This document shows positions 23,336 through 34,960 of a stretch of DNA of 64,000 bases, piece by piece. The DNA comes from Trema orientale (taxonomy: Eukaryota; Streptophyta; Magnoliopsida; Rosales; Cannabaceae): NCBI GenBank assembly GCA_002914845.1, contig JXTC01000016.1:1535009-1599008 (forward strand), read 5' to 3'. How positions within the stretch are numbered: position 1 is the stretch's first letter; each line of letters opens with the position of its first letter. Position numbers and translations under genes: made by a program. Under the pieces are notes generated by a model. It did not search any database and was not told where the DNA came from. It saw nothing but the letters and a program-made list of their open reading frames with translations.

Positions 23336-24355
23336 TATGAGTATAAGACCCGGTCAAAGGATAAGACTTGGAGGATTAAAATAATCATGTGATGTTAGCC
23401 TGTTATTATCTGGGGGTCAGCGCAATATCGTATACAATGTTTTTGTCCAGTAACTGACAGAAAGAACCCCGCTTAGTTGTCCTGTCTTTCCCTAGTTATT
23501 TATTTTGGTGATGCCTCTTCTAAGTGGAGCAACACGTCAATGCCATTATATTCGTCTTTATTAATGATAACATAATATTATAATAGCCTTACAGCTTTTT
23601 TTTTATTTTTTTATTTTTACTTTTTAATTTTTAAATGGATGGGTTTACTCACAGCAGTTAGCGATCAGCTAGTGCAAAACCTTTCGGGGTGGTGATATTA
23701 CATGAATAGGACAAAAACTATTTCGGTTTTAAGGGAATTAGGTCATGAAACGAACTTTATAGATAGTAATCAGCTAGTGCAAAGCTTGAGATAACAAAGG
23801 GCTAGTATCATACCAATGAAAATGTTACGATAAAAATGGCAAGTCTACTCTACCGGTATAGCGCACCATCCAAGAGCCACGATTAATTTGTTCTCATTTT
23901 TAATCAGTCCCACTTAGTGAAAGATAACCATGATTTGCAAAACACTGGATCTGGCTCAATTCTTCACAAACTCATTTATCTTTCTCTTCATCCTATTTTA
24001 TATATAGAAAATTTATATATGTAATATTAAAAGTAGATAGCTAAAACATCTTCTTTATTTTCTCTGGTGATCACTTATTTATATAAACTTACCGGTAACT
24101 TACCAAATAATTACAATTCATTTTAAGAAAATGAAAAACACAAATATACTCGGCAATCATCTTGTAATAAAAAGAAAAATTAAACATGAAATATATGATA
24201 CATATTAGGTACATAAAGAAGATAGGGATTAAAGAGAAATTAAATGAAGTTAGAGAAAGATGAGAGGGACAAGGGTGGAAAAAGAACGAAGAGAGAGAAG
24301 GTAGAGATAAGTAGGGAAGATAGTGAAAATAAATCAAAAAATGAGGGGTATTTGG
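23336..24355. other. Intergenic; includes a piece shared with the NLR segmental unit
   Basis: Bases 23338-23460 (agtataagacccggtcaaag, gatgttagcctgttattatc, gtttttgtccag) are recognisable in other copies near 26640-26730, 41960-42070 and 51100-51220, so this is a fragment of the repeated unit. The rest has no recognised gene. Confidence 0.5.
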
Positions 24356-25212
24356 CATCATAATAAAAATCTGTTTTTTTTTTTTTTAAGTAGAAAAATG
24401 TTTTTAGAGAAAAAATAACGATGCTTGGTATTATTCTCTGAGAACAAATTTTAAAAACAGAGTTAAAAAAAACAGAAAAGAACAATAAAATATTGTTTTC
24501 AAAGTATTTTCTTAAACTTTTTTTTAAAAAAACTTATTCATTCACATGACTTTCACATACATATACTCTCTCTCTTTACTTTCTCTTTCCTCATTCTTTT
24601 TCATCATTTTTTCTCTCATCGTTAGCTCTTTCTTTATTGTCTGTCATCACTTTTTCTCTCCTCATTTTCTATCCTCATGTTATCTCATCACTTTCTATCT
24701 CCTTATTTTCTTTTATCATTTTCTATTCCTTCTTTTTTTTTAAATCACAATCTCTCTCCTTATTCTCTATTGTTACTTTATCTTTTATGACATTTATTTT
24801 TATTCTCTATCCTTATACATTCTTTATCACTTTCTCTCTTTTGTGCATTTTCATTATTTTTTTCTCTCTTCTATCTTTCTCATCACTTTTTATTTCCTCA
24901 TTCTTTCTCATTATTTTTTCTCTCATTATTTTCTCATTATCTTTTCTCTTATGACTTTTTCTTTACTCATTCCCTCACTTAAATTTCCCTCTCCTTACTC
25001 TCTCTTGACTTTCTCTCTCTAATTTTTTTTTTGCAATACAAATATAACTTTTTTTACATTTATCTATTTTTTTTTTCCGTAAAAACTGATTTTTAGAAAA
25101 TATTTGCCAAATACCCACTGTTTTTCAAAAACAATAAAAAATAATTTTTATTCTCATTTTGAAAACACAACTTTGAGAATAGAAAACCGAAAATAATGCT
25201 AAACAGGCTCTG
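24356..25212. mobile_element. Inverted-repeat element with long CT-rich core
   Basis: The outer parts are roughly complementary. Ggtattattctctgagaaca and nearby aaaaacag on the left face a right part with gagaatagaaaaccgaaaat. The core, 24550-25020, is a polypyrimidine tract of tttctctcatcac-type units. The same CT-rich core type occurs in the MITEs at 15004, 21845 and 40161. Boundaries are approximate. Confidence 0.4.
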
Positions 25213-27542
25213 AGAGTGCGGATTTTCATTTTTGAATGATAATGACATCTTTTGCGCTAATATAACATGAATGGGCTCAGGATCTCCCACTTAATTTTTT
25301 TTTTCCTTTTTATTTTACATGTAAAATTATTATGTTTTTTTTTTTTCACTTAGCCCCCATTGTTTTTTTTTTTTTCGAACTTTGTCCCATTATCATATAT
25401 ATGTGAATTGATACTTTATCTCAACCAATGACCTATTTAAATATTAACTTACCTTTTTTTCATTCAATTTTTTTCTTTTTTTTTTTTGAAAATATTTCAT
25501 TCAATTTTCAAAACCAAAAGTTGAGGAAAATAAGAAGGATTGAAAAAAAATCACAAAGTCCATAAATCTCAATAGTAATAATAAGAAAGTAAAAATAAAA
25601 GACCAAATATTTTAGATAAATTCTTAAAGGCAATTTTTATCTTTCATGTTTTTTTTTTTTAACAAAACATTAAAGTCACATTAGTGGTTAGTTTGGTATT
25701 TTGATGTACATTTTTTAAGAAGTCACTATTTCTTGGGTTATTATTTTATCTAATAAAAATTGTTTTACGTACGTTCCTCCTGAAAAAATAGTTTTGGCTC
25801 CGGTACAGTGTAGATAGAAACTTGTCAAAATAGATGGAATAACTATAGCTCTTTCGAGTGTTAAGGCCAAGGCAACTTATGTGAGTACTGTGCAAGAACC
25901 GTAAAAATATATGCACAGAGAGTTCCATGTACACCAGGCCTTGATGGAGAACTGCTTCACCGTCGATCTACTAGCTGAAGAGAAGTATTGGTTGTGTCGA
26001 ACTTCGAGAACTCATCTTCTTATTCAATTCAATATTTGCTAATTTTCGAAGTTTGGTCCAATTAATGCATTGCAGACCATAAAGTTTCCCAAATAAATGG
26101 GTCCATGAGTTCTTGGATTATCCACTACTATTAGAAACTTCCAAAATTTCAATCTAGTTTCACCTCTCAAAGGACCATCTGCATTGATTAACAGATGCCT
26201 TATGAAATAGATTCCTATAAATTTCCAACTATCACTATTTTTTTGTCAATGGAAGAATTGTCTTCAACATCTGTTTGAGTATAGTCGCGAAACTGATAGA
26301 TACTAAAAGAATCTTTTTGATTTGGTTAGAGGATATAATTGCATGGTGCGACGTAGCTTCTCAACTGAAAAAAGAAAGAGAAATGTTAAGTGTATTTTTT
26401 TTTCTCAGTCTTTCATACTATCTAATCATGCTATCTAAAACGTGAATTTCACTACCTAATTTAATATTTTAATAATATAATAAATCATAATGAAATTTAC
26501 GTCTCAAATAATAAGATTATAAGAATAAAAAAAAAAAAAAAAAGAATGTTACTACCATTTGTCCAAAAGAAAACCAAATAATGGATAAGATCAGTAATAA
26601 TTAAAATGATGAGTGTGCCCCGAATCCTACGTCATAAGTATAAGAACATTTCGAAGGTAACAAAGGTCGAGGATTAAAGTAATCCTACTGTTAGCATCTG
26701 TATTGAAGGTTTTTGTCTAGTATGTATGTATTGTTCTATTGAGCGTGCAGGTCAAGGATTCCCATCTTGGGATTTGATGAATTTAGAAAAATTATTAATA
26801 GGATAAGTATGTGATCACATTTTCTATTTAATATATTGTCTTTCTCTGTTTAGCATAAGCCTACGTCCAAGACAAATATGTACAATATGAATATATATTG
26901 AAGCTTTCTTTTAACGTATACGGTCCGTCATAGTGAGAATGAATGACTAATGAGTCATATAATTGGTTGCCCTGCCTTTCCTATGCTTCCTACCCTTTAT
27001 TTATTTATTGAATTTTTGTTTTTTATATATATAGCCTCTTTTTTAACTAGAGTAAATTACATGTCACGTGCCATAACAGTTCACTAGCTAGAGAGATCAT
27101 ATATTACTCATAGCTAGTGAAGTTGATGCATTACTATCTTAGAATATATAATATCGAATACACTGTGCTAATAACATTGAAAAGAATACAAGGACAACTT
27201 GATTAATAGTCGTCAAAAGCTATCTTTATATTACATATGATAATATGTATATGTACAAGTGTCATTGATTAATTTTATTATAAGATAGTATAATATTTAA
27301 CAAGTGTCATTAATTTTGTTATAATCCAAGATCCCGCTCTTATGATCTTACCTATGACAATAATATAAAAATAAAAAACTGTTTCAAAAAAAAATATAAA
27401 AATAAAAGCAAGTGGATAACTCCTTAAACCACCAGAAAATCCACTACGTACCCATAAATATGATATATATAAAAATGATTAAAAGAGATCTATAATCATA
27501 ATTCATAGAGAATTATATGATTAAAAAAATATCTATAATAAT

Positions 27543-27924
27543 TAGGGGTGGCAATATAGGTCATGACACGATAACACGACTCGAAACCCGCACGATTAGC
27601 TGAACCTGCTTGACACGAAATTGACTCGAATTGACACGATTAAGTAATTTTTTAATAAATTATATTAAATAATTATTTTCAAAAAAATCTTTTTTCATGA
27701 ATTTCTTGTAAATAAAATAAAAAATATAAAGCTAATGAACTAATTTATCTTACTATAGTAAAACTTAATTAAAAAAATCGAGTAAACTAACAATTATACT
27801 ATTTATATACGTTTTGACCTATCAATTTACATGTCGTTTTCATTAAATAGGTGCACGTAGGTTAACCTGTTAACGACACGATTTAATTAGGTTAAACACG
27901 ACACGACACAGATTGCTACCCCTA
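27543..27924. mobile_element. Non-autonomous hAT element, 382 bp
   Basis: The ends taggggtggcaat and attgctacccc(ta) are inverted repeats, and ataataat flanks both sides (27535-27542 and 27925-27932) as an 8-bp target duplication, the hAT size. Inside are several cacgac/cgacacg motifs near both ends. The paralogous position in copy 2, about 43015-43030, has a single ataataat and no element, confirming the boundaries. Confidence 0.9.
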
Positions 27925-28656
27925 ATAATAATAGAGATTTCATTATCTCCTCACTCTGGTTGAAACAACCTCCACTTACACAAAAAAAGTAATAACTCTC
28001 ACTTGGAAAAACACGAAAAAAAAAACAAAAAATCCCAAAAGAGGTAAAAATTTGAAATATGTTAATTAGTAGCGAAGGAGATAGTCTTCTTGTCCCTTCT
28101 CCTTCATATTTCAATAGTATAAGACCAAAACGTCTTTTCATATTTCATTGATTTAGTCAATTTCTAATAATTTTTACTTTGGTTAAATAAACAAAATATC
28201 CATAATTTCTACTAAAAATTTTATCTTCACCGATGTCATACTCATCATATAAATGAACAATTAAAATTGACAATTTTTAAGAATTTCACCTTAGTTTATG
28301 TCGAAAAAATCTTGCTGAAAAATTATGGGGCAACTCCTACATTTTATTATGGGGCAAATAAAATGGTTGCTTACGGTTAATAAATAAAGTTGAGCACTTA
28401 ATGTATGTTGTGGAGGCGTTGATTATAGTACTTGTTTATTTTGTTTTGGCCCATGATAAATGTGTTGATATATACTAAATTTCCACTGTCAACTATTGAG
28501 AAACATCAACAGGACCGTATAATATTCCTATAATACTTATATCATTATAATGTTTACCACTGATATATCGTTGTACGTCCATGTCAATGATAGCTACCTA
28601 TATGCTATAGCCATTTTAAGTCCCTGTCCTTTTAGGTTTTTGCAGCTTTTATATAT

Positions 28657-28749
28657 TTTTTTATACTTTGGGGGAGGAGGACGGGGTTTTGAGCCCCAAA
28701 CCTCCTGCTCTAATAACAGAGGCTTGGCACACGAGCTATTGCTCGTGGG
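28657..28749 (-). mobile_element. Short SINE-like insertion, 93 bp
   Basis: An 18-bp direct repeat tttgcagcttttatatat flanks the insertion (28639-28656 and 28750-28767), and the corresponding site in copy 2 (about 44664-44687) is empty. Read on the minus strand it holds a B-box-like ggtttggggctcaaaaccc and ends in a T/A-rich tail, as in tRNA-derived SINEs. It is shorter than a typical SINE, so it may be truncated. The SINE label is tentative; the insertion is not. Confidence 0.6.
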
Positions 28750-28815
28750 TTTGCAGCTTTTATATATAAAATATTGTAATTTTAAATGTGTCCAGTTGCC
28801 TCTGATCAAGTCATC

Positions 28816-28823
28816 AATATAAA
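28816..28823 (+). promoter_or_regulatory. Probable TATA box of NLR gene 1
   Basis: Aatataaa lies 146 bases before the start codon, in a context (gatcaagtcatc...aaacc) that is conserved at the same distance in front of the second NLR gene. Confidence 0.45.
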
Positions 28824-28968
28824 CCTTGTAAGGGATAGCATCAGTTGCACTATCCAGCATAAGCTTGTTACTTCTTATCGGTATACACTCTTCTCCTTGC
28901 ATCTTTTTTTTTGGGCTCTCTCTCCTCTCCGTTCTTTTTGTTTTTTATTTCCTCAATATCTCTGAACC

Positions 28969-31821
28969 ATGGCTGATGCACTGGTTTCTGCACTCATAAA
29001 ACAATTGGTTTCGATCGTCCGTGAACAAGTTCAAAAAAAGGTGGAACTTGTTATGGGGGTTGACCGTGAAGTTGAGAACCTCCAAAAAAATTTGGAAGCC
29101 ATTGGTACTGTGCTTGTGGACGCTGAAAAGAGACAGTTGAGGGACGATGCTGTAAGAGTCTGGTTAGAGGAGCTGAAAGACGTGTCTTACGACATGGATT
29201 CCGTACTGGATGAGTGGAGCACTGCTATTCTCAAGTCAGCAATCAAAGAAGGGACAGAAAGTAGTAGTGGTGCTACTGATCAGATCACCAAAAAGAAGGT
29301 TCGCTTCTCTCTCCTCTTCTCTTGTTTTCTCGGTAGCAAACTAAGTCCTCGAGTGATCACTCACCGACTTGACATAGCTAACAAGATCAGAAGCCTAAAT
29401 GAAACCTTAGAGGGTATCAACACTAGGAAAAATAGGTTCAATTTCAGGGAAACACGAGCAGAATTTGTTGAACCTAGGCGACCAGACACTACCTCCGTCC
29501 CGGATGTGTTTGTGGTTGGTCAAGATAACTATATAAATACTCTTATTGATCTATTAGTGCTGACTGAGAGTGACCAACAAATTAACAACGAACTCCGAAT
29601 CATCCCTATTGTTGGGATGGGAGGAATTGGAAAGACTACTCTGGCAAAAAATGTTTATAATAATAATGATGTTAGAGCCAGTTTTAATGGCACACCACTT
29701 TGGGTCTGTGTTTCAGACCCATTTGACATTGTCAAAATTGCCAAAGAGATCACTGAACAACTTTGTGGTCAGACCCCAACTGTTGATGGGTCGGAAGCCT
29801 TATGGCAAAAATTTATTGAATCTATCAAGGACAAGAAATTTCTTCTAGTCCTAGATGATGTGTGGACCACTCGCTATGAAGAGTGGGAACCACTAGAAAA
29901 TGCCCTGAGGTCCAGTGCTCCTGGAAGTAAAATTATAGTAACCACACGGAAGACGGAAGTTGCTACAATGATCGGAGATGCGCAGATGATTCGCATGGAT
30001 AAACTGTCTGAAGAGGATTGTTTGTTGTTGTTAAGTGAAATCGCACTGGTTGGAAAGACAAAAGAAGAGCGAGAGGATTTAGCGGAAATTTGTAAGGAAT
30101 TTGCACGTAAGTGCGACGGCTTGCCTCTTGCTGCGAAGACCTTAGGAAGTCTTTTGCGTATTAAAAGGACTGAAAGGTGGTCACATATGTTACAAAGTGA
30201 TATATGGGACTTGGAAAATGTCAAGGAGAAACTCTTCTATCCGTTGCTATTGAGTTACTATGATTTGCAACATTTAGAAAAAAGTTGTTTCTTATATTGT
30301 GCCATCTTTCAAAAAGACTGCAAAATTGACAGAGAAGACTTGATCCAACAATGGATGGCGCAAGGATATTTTAAGTCGATGAATAATGTGGATGCTGAAG
30401 TAACAGGACAAGACTGTTTTGATAATTTAGCGATGCGATCATTCTTTCAAGATTTTTCTCATAACGATGATGGGAGTGTAAAAACATGCAAGATGCATGA
30501 TATAGTGCATGATTTCGCTCAGTTTCTTACACTGAATGAACACTCCACACTGTCAATACAATTGAATGCCCAACAAAATCTGGATCTGAAAGCTCGTCAT
30601 ATGAACTTATCAATAATTTCAGAAACAATCAGCGTTCCAACTTTCTCAATTTCGAATAGTAAAAGTTTGCACTCCCTCGTGCTCCAACACTATTTACCCA
30701 TTGGTCATTCTAGTACAAAGATAGTTCCGAATCAGTTCTTAGACTTAAAACATCTCAGAATGTTAAGTTTGAGCGGATCCTTGATGGAACTCCCAACAAA
30801 TATTGGTGATTTGATACATTTGAGATATCTCAACTTATTTGATATTAATCGTGAATTCGAATTGCCTCCAGCAATCGGTAATTTGCTCAATCTTCAAACA
30901 TTGAGGCTTTTCCAATGCCGGGTTACAAGGTTACCTGAAGAGGTAGGAAAACTGATCCACTTGAGGTATCTTTATGCCGACTATGGACGTCTAAGGTGGC
31001 CAAAGGGAATTGGTAGATGTACAAGCCTTCAAACGATGAAGAGGATACCTACTGGGTCGGACAACCAATACTTTCAGCTACGAGATTTTAGAAACTTAAA
31101 TCGTCTCCGCGATATTTACTTGACAAACCTGGGCACAAAAGAGCACGTAGATGAGGCTAAGGAAGCTCAACTTCAAAATAAAACAGCTCTTACCGACTTG
31201 TCTCTCTTTTTCAGGGACGATGATACAGAGGCGGGTCAAACTCATACAGATGTTCTGGAAGCCTTAAAACCGCATCCGAACCTAACATCTCTGCTCATTT
31301 CTTACTACCGCGGTCCATCCATTTCCCCGAGTTGGATGACGTCGTTGGTCAATCTAAAGAAGTTACACTTAAGAAGAAGCCACTACGAGTCTTTACCTAG
31401 TTTGGGGAAACTCCAAAGCCTTGAAGAGCTTGTTATTGGCCGATCGAGTAGTTTGAAAAGGTTGGGACCTGAATTTTTGGGAGTAGAAATAGTTCACGGC
31501 CAACCAATTTTGGTACCGGGTACAATATTGTTTCCGAAACTGAAAGAGATCTTCATTGAAAGAGCGTCAGCGCTTTGCGAATGGGTTGGAGTGCCGGGAT
31601 GGAACGTGAACTATCCATTGAAGATAATGCCTCGTCTTGAATCCCTGACTCTCAGACGTTGCTCCAGCCTGGAATCACTGCCTGACTTCCTCGAGTCCAC
31701 GCCATTGAAGTATTTGTCGATCTCTGGTTCTCAGGCAATGTGTGAATCTTGTAAAGAAGAGACTGGAAAGGACTGGCCCAAGATTCGTCATGTTCCAAGA
31801 ATTTATGTCACCATGTACTAG
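28969..31821 (+). CDS. CC-NB-LRR (CNL) disease resistance protein, gene 1
   Basis: Single exon, 950 residues, the usual size. An Rx-type coiled-coil domain (about 1-160) includes the EDVID-region equivalent ELKDVSYDMDSVLDEW. The NB-ARC domain has P-loop GMGGIGKTT at 216-224, kinase-2 LLVLDDVW with D296-D297, RNBS-B GSKIIVTTRK, GLPLAA at 384-389, RNBS-D-like CFLYCAIF and MHD at 509-511. About a dozen leucine-rich repeats follow to the C-terminus. The tryptophan after the kinase-2 aspartates is typical of CNL proteins. These are intracellular immune receptors that bind ADP/ATP and sense pathogen effectors; the effector is unknown. The start is chosen at the first ATG (context accATGGct), matching gene 2. 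No lesion is visible, so it is probably functional. Confidence 0.94.
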   Translation: MADALVSALIKQLVSIVREQVQKKVELVMGVDREVENLQKNLEAIGTVLVDAEKRQLRDDAVRVWLEELKDVSYDMDSVLDEWSTAILKSAIKEGTESSSGATDQITKKKVRFSLLFSCFLGSKLSPRVITHRLDIANKIRSLNETLEGINTRKNRFNFRETRAEFVEPRRPDTTSVPDVFVVGQDNYINTLIDLLVLTESDQQINNELRIIPIVGMGGIGKTTLAKNVYNNNDVRASFNGTPLWVCVSDPFDIVKIAKEITEQLCGQTPTVDGSEALWQKFIESIKDKKFLLVLDDVWTTRYEEWEPLENALRSSAPGSKIIVTTRKTEVATMIGDAQMIRMDKLSEEDCLLLLSEIALVGKTKEEREDLAEICKEFARKCDGLPLAAKTLGSLLRIKRTERWSHMLQSDIWDLENVKEKLFYPLLLSYYDLQHLEKSCFLYCAIFQKDCKIDREDLIQQWMAQGYFKSMNNVDAEVTGQDCFDNLAMRSFFQDFSHNDDGSVKTCKMHDIVHDFAQFLTLNEHSTLSIQLNAQQNLDLKARHMNLSIISETISVPTFSISNSKSLHSLVLQHYLPIGHSSTKIVPNQFLDLKHLRMLSLSGSLMELPTNIGDLIHLRYLNLFDINREFELPPAIGNLLNLQTLRLFQCRVTRLPEEVGKLIHLRYLYADYGRLRWPKGIGRCTSLQTMKRIPTGSDNQYFQLRDFRNLNRLRDIYLTNLGTKEHVDEAKEAQLQNKTALTDLSLFFRDDDTEAGQTHTDVLEALKPHPNLTSLLISYYRGPSISPSWMTSLVNLKKLHLRRSHYESLPSLGKLQSLEELVIGRSSSLKRLGPEFLGVEIVHGQPILVPGTILFPKLKEIFIERASALCEWVGVPGWNVNYPLKIMPRLESLTLRRCSSLESLPDFLESTPLKYLSISGSQAMCESCKEETGKDWPKIRHVPRIYVTMY

Positions 31822-32154
31822 CCAGTCAGGTGTATCATTATTCCATAAACTCCATCAATCCGTAAGGTGCGTTCTTTTTATATAGCTTCTCATGAGTCTT
31901 GAGTTCAAACGGGTTTTTTTTTTTTCTGTGGATGGTAAAATCTAATAAAAACATGCACATGTACTCTTCAGGTTCCATGCAGAGCGATGCAAGATTTGAT
32001 GCAGTTCTAAGAAGATTTGATGCAGTTCTAAGGAGAAAAAAACAAAGTCAATAAAAGAAGGTAGTTGAAAGTTGTTGCTCTTTATATTATAGTACTCCAT
32101 AATGTATTTCGTCTCTTTTATGTATAATTTTGAAGTTTTCCCGTAAAACTCATG

Positions 32155-33592
32155 CCAAATGAGACCTTTACTGAAGCATATATGCAATAAGCTGTACAAT
32201 GTTTGACTATCTGATGTTGCTAGCAGCCAAATATCATAATGAACCAGAAGTTGAAGAAGCACTAGCTGAGCAAATTCAGATAGGGCTTGTTAAGAGAGAG
32301 CAGGCTGGTTTAATTTCCAATTGAGAATACTTTCATTTGCTTTGGCTGACTATAATGCATATTGAGGCAGGTAAGGATAGCCTGAAGAGGCCCCAACTAG
32401 ATTATTTGGATTTGTGTTTTGTTCACTTCCATGTAGCCACGAAGCATAGCGGTGCATCCCTCCTCTTTTGTCATCGTTTTACGGCTTTCTTTGCTTTTTG
32501 AACTGCTATCCAATTTTATTGGCAGCATGTTATATAAATAGGAATGCTGCATCGGTATTATTGTTAATTAAGCCACATGAGTTTTGGCATTGCATGACAA
32601 ATGCCACATCAATTAGTTAGGAAAATTTGTTAGTATTATTATTCATAAATTACCATCAGGAGAAGAATTATTAATTTTGATGAAGGTGCTGAATTGAATG
32701 TATTAGTCACTGAAAAATGGAACTCGGAGTAATTTGGCTCCTCATTCTGGTTTTACTTTACATCCATGCAGGAGTCAGTACAATTGTTGGTGTTTTAGAT
32801 GAGGATAAATTATTGGACATAGACACACCATTTCTATGGAAGATCTGGTTTCCATGGGTCTAGACCGTGGCATTGGAATCAGGTGAGCCAATATTCTGAA
32901 ATGTTATGTGAATTCTCCAAGCCATCTGAATTACTCTGTATGATATAAAATAGCAATTCATTAAGACAGCTTTTACATGCACTCTTATAGATTTTAGTGT
33001 CTAGACTACATAATAATAATTTAAAAAAAAAAAATCCAGCATATATATCTCTACATTTTCTGATTGTGGTCTAATACTAGAAACAATTTTCTCCAGCAAC
33101 TACGTGTTTCTAATCAGAGATTGCTTAGCTTAGTCAAAAATTAAGCCTGCTGTGAATCAGATTGAAACTCATCCTTACTTCATTCTCTAGCGAAATTCTG
33201 CCAAAATTCATGGGATTTGTGTCACAGCCCACACTCCTCTGAAAGATGCTGAAGCCAATACCGAAATATTTGGTTCAGTTTCGTGTCTAGATGATCCGGT
33301 TCTCAAGGTAAGATAATACTTTAAGAATGAACTAGTTGTCACGTTTTATATTCCAATTTACATTACTTATGACTTTTGTTCCTCCTCCTTATCTCAGGAT
33401 CTTGCGATATGAAATACAACAGGAGTGTGGAGCAGATTGTTCTCCGATGGTGAATTCGAGAGATCGAAAGAGAATTTCCAAGTTTTCGACTTCGAGCTTT
33501 ACCAAAGAAGACATGGATTTGATTAAACACTGGATAAGAAACTGCGAACCCATCAACCTGCGAAGTTTTGGACCACAGATTTGTATTCTTAA
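32155..33592 (+). pseudogene. Aldo-keto reductase pseudogene 1 (exons 2-6 only)
   Basis: Relics of the gene at 17118-20368 occur in the same order: the intron 1 end and exon 2 (32227-32301), part of exon 3 (about 32363-32453), exon 4 (32772-32882), exon 5 (33097-33307) and exon 6 (33398-33592). Exon 1 is absent; the NLR gene lies where it would be. The lesions include a deletion joining intron 2 to mid exon 3, a deletion inside exon 4, a TAG in place of a tyrosine codon and a short deletion in exon 5, and loss of the exon 2 end. Introns and most splice-site AG/GT pairs survive, so it arose by DNA duplication, not retrocopying. Confidence 0.88.
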
Positions 33593-33600
33593 GCGTGCAT

Positions 33601-34960
33601 TCTTCTATTGATTCCCTTGTCTTTGCCAAGAGTTTAATAGAGATATGGACATCTTATAAACTTGTCAAACTTTTAGATCAGTACTTCTCAAGGCTCATTG
33701 GATACGTCAATTTTGACGCACTAGTGTTGAACTTGTTATGCCTTTCAAATGCAGATTCTCGAATGTGACAAACATATATCCTGCATAGTTATTTCTGGTT
33801 TTTTTTTTTTTTTTCTTTTAACTATGTCCTTCGTTATCTTTCTTCACTCGTGTGCATAGAAAGGCTTCTCCAAATGGTGTACTTTACCATTAAATTACTT
33901 ATGATTTGGTACAACCATAATTAATTGCATATTGCATGACGGTAACTGGAACAAATGGTACATTATTAATCGTTGCTCCTTTGTATGGGAGGAAGCCCAT
34001 CTTCCCTTTACAATGACTCAAGTCAATAGGCCCCATTTGATTCTACGTACTGATGTGCCTTAGTCCTTGTTTAGGTTAAAGAAGATTACAAAGCCTGTTC
34101 AAGTATTTAGGGAGAGCCCGTAGAGCTATAAAGAGCTTTAAATCTTTTATGCATTATTCAAGTAAAGATGAAGCTAGACTTGATCTTACAAGAATCCACT
34201 TCTTAACGTCAAAATATTTGCACAAAGTGATACGTCTCCAAGATCAGTAAACAAATGGAGTAATGGCAAGCCGATTTTTTTTTGGGTAGTTCTCAAATTT
34301 TCGAAGGTACCATAGATGACTTTCCGCTTCAGCAAACGCTAAATTTGCCACCTGCTGAAAACAAAAAATAGACAAATAAATAAATAAAATAATAATATTA
34401 AATAATTAATAATAAAAAGTTTTTAGAAAGTTTTTTTAAAAAAAAAAATCACTCAGAATGTTACAATCAGAGTTTATAATTACGTAGAATTAAGATTGAT
34501 CTATATATGGTCATCATGTGACATTATTCAAATTTTCAATGATTAACAGAATTTATGTAAGATTCAAATAATGTACGATTCAATCTTATATAATCTTATT
34601 ATATAAAATACATTCATTATAATGTCATCAATAGTTCGGATAATACTATAAAATTCTCAATATTAATGGATCGTATCAATAGTATTTAAATAAAAATCCC
34701 TACTTTACTTAGTTATTACGAACTTTGTTTAGTTTATTATTCATAAATTTAATCATGCATGTAATAAATATATACTAAATTTAATATTGTGTTGATCTTG
34801 AGGTCTTCTAATTCTTGGAATTTAATGCGTTCAATATTTCGCATTGTTCTAATTATTTTAAGTGATAATACTGCTATTATTTCACATCATTCTTGGTAGG
34901 CCATGCGAGTAAATTAATATCGTCTTCTTTCACAAAAGTTTCTAACTATTTCCACAAAAT
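33601..34960. other. Intergenic; no gene recognised
   Basis: AT-rich sequence after the pseudogene. There is no recognisable element and no long frame. A poly-T run lies at 33799-33816. Confidence 0.4.

Larger units (their letters stand above)
25480..33600 (+). repeat. Segmental duplication, copy 1 (NLR plus AKR pseudogene)
   Basis: This segment aligns in order with 40960-50086: left-end sequence (aatctcaatag, cttggctccggtac, gatctactagctg), then agtataagaacatttcgaag, the NLR upstream region, the NLR gene and the AKR pseudogene. Differences between the copies are mostly small changes plus a few discrete insertions annotated separately. The left end alone is also present at 53462-54034. Exact boundaries are approximate. 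Confidence 0.85.

Noticed and set aside
24546..24954. Open frames rich in S, F and L
   Set aside because: Product of a polypyrimidine tract; low complexity in every frame of that strand.
25890..26060. Possible exon of a transcription factor (short acidic frame around gatggagaac...gatctactag), present in three copies
   Set aside because: The match to any family was too weak, and frames are not conserved among the three copies.
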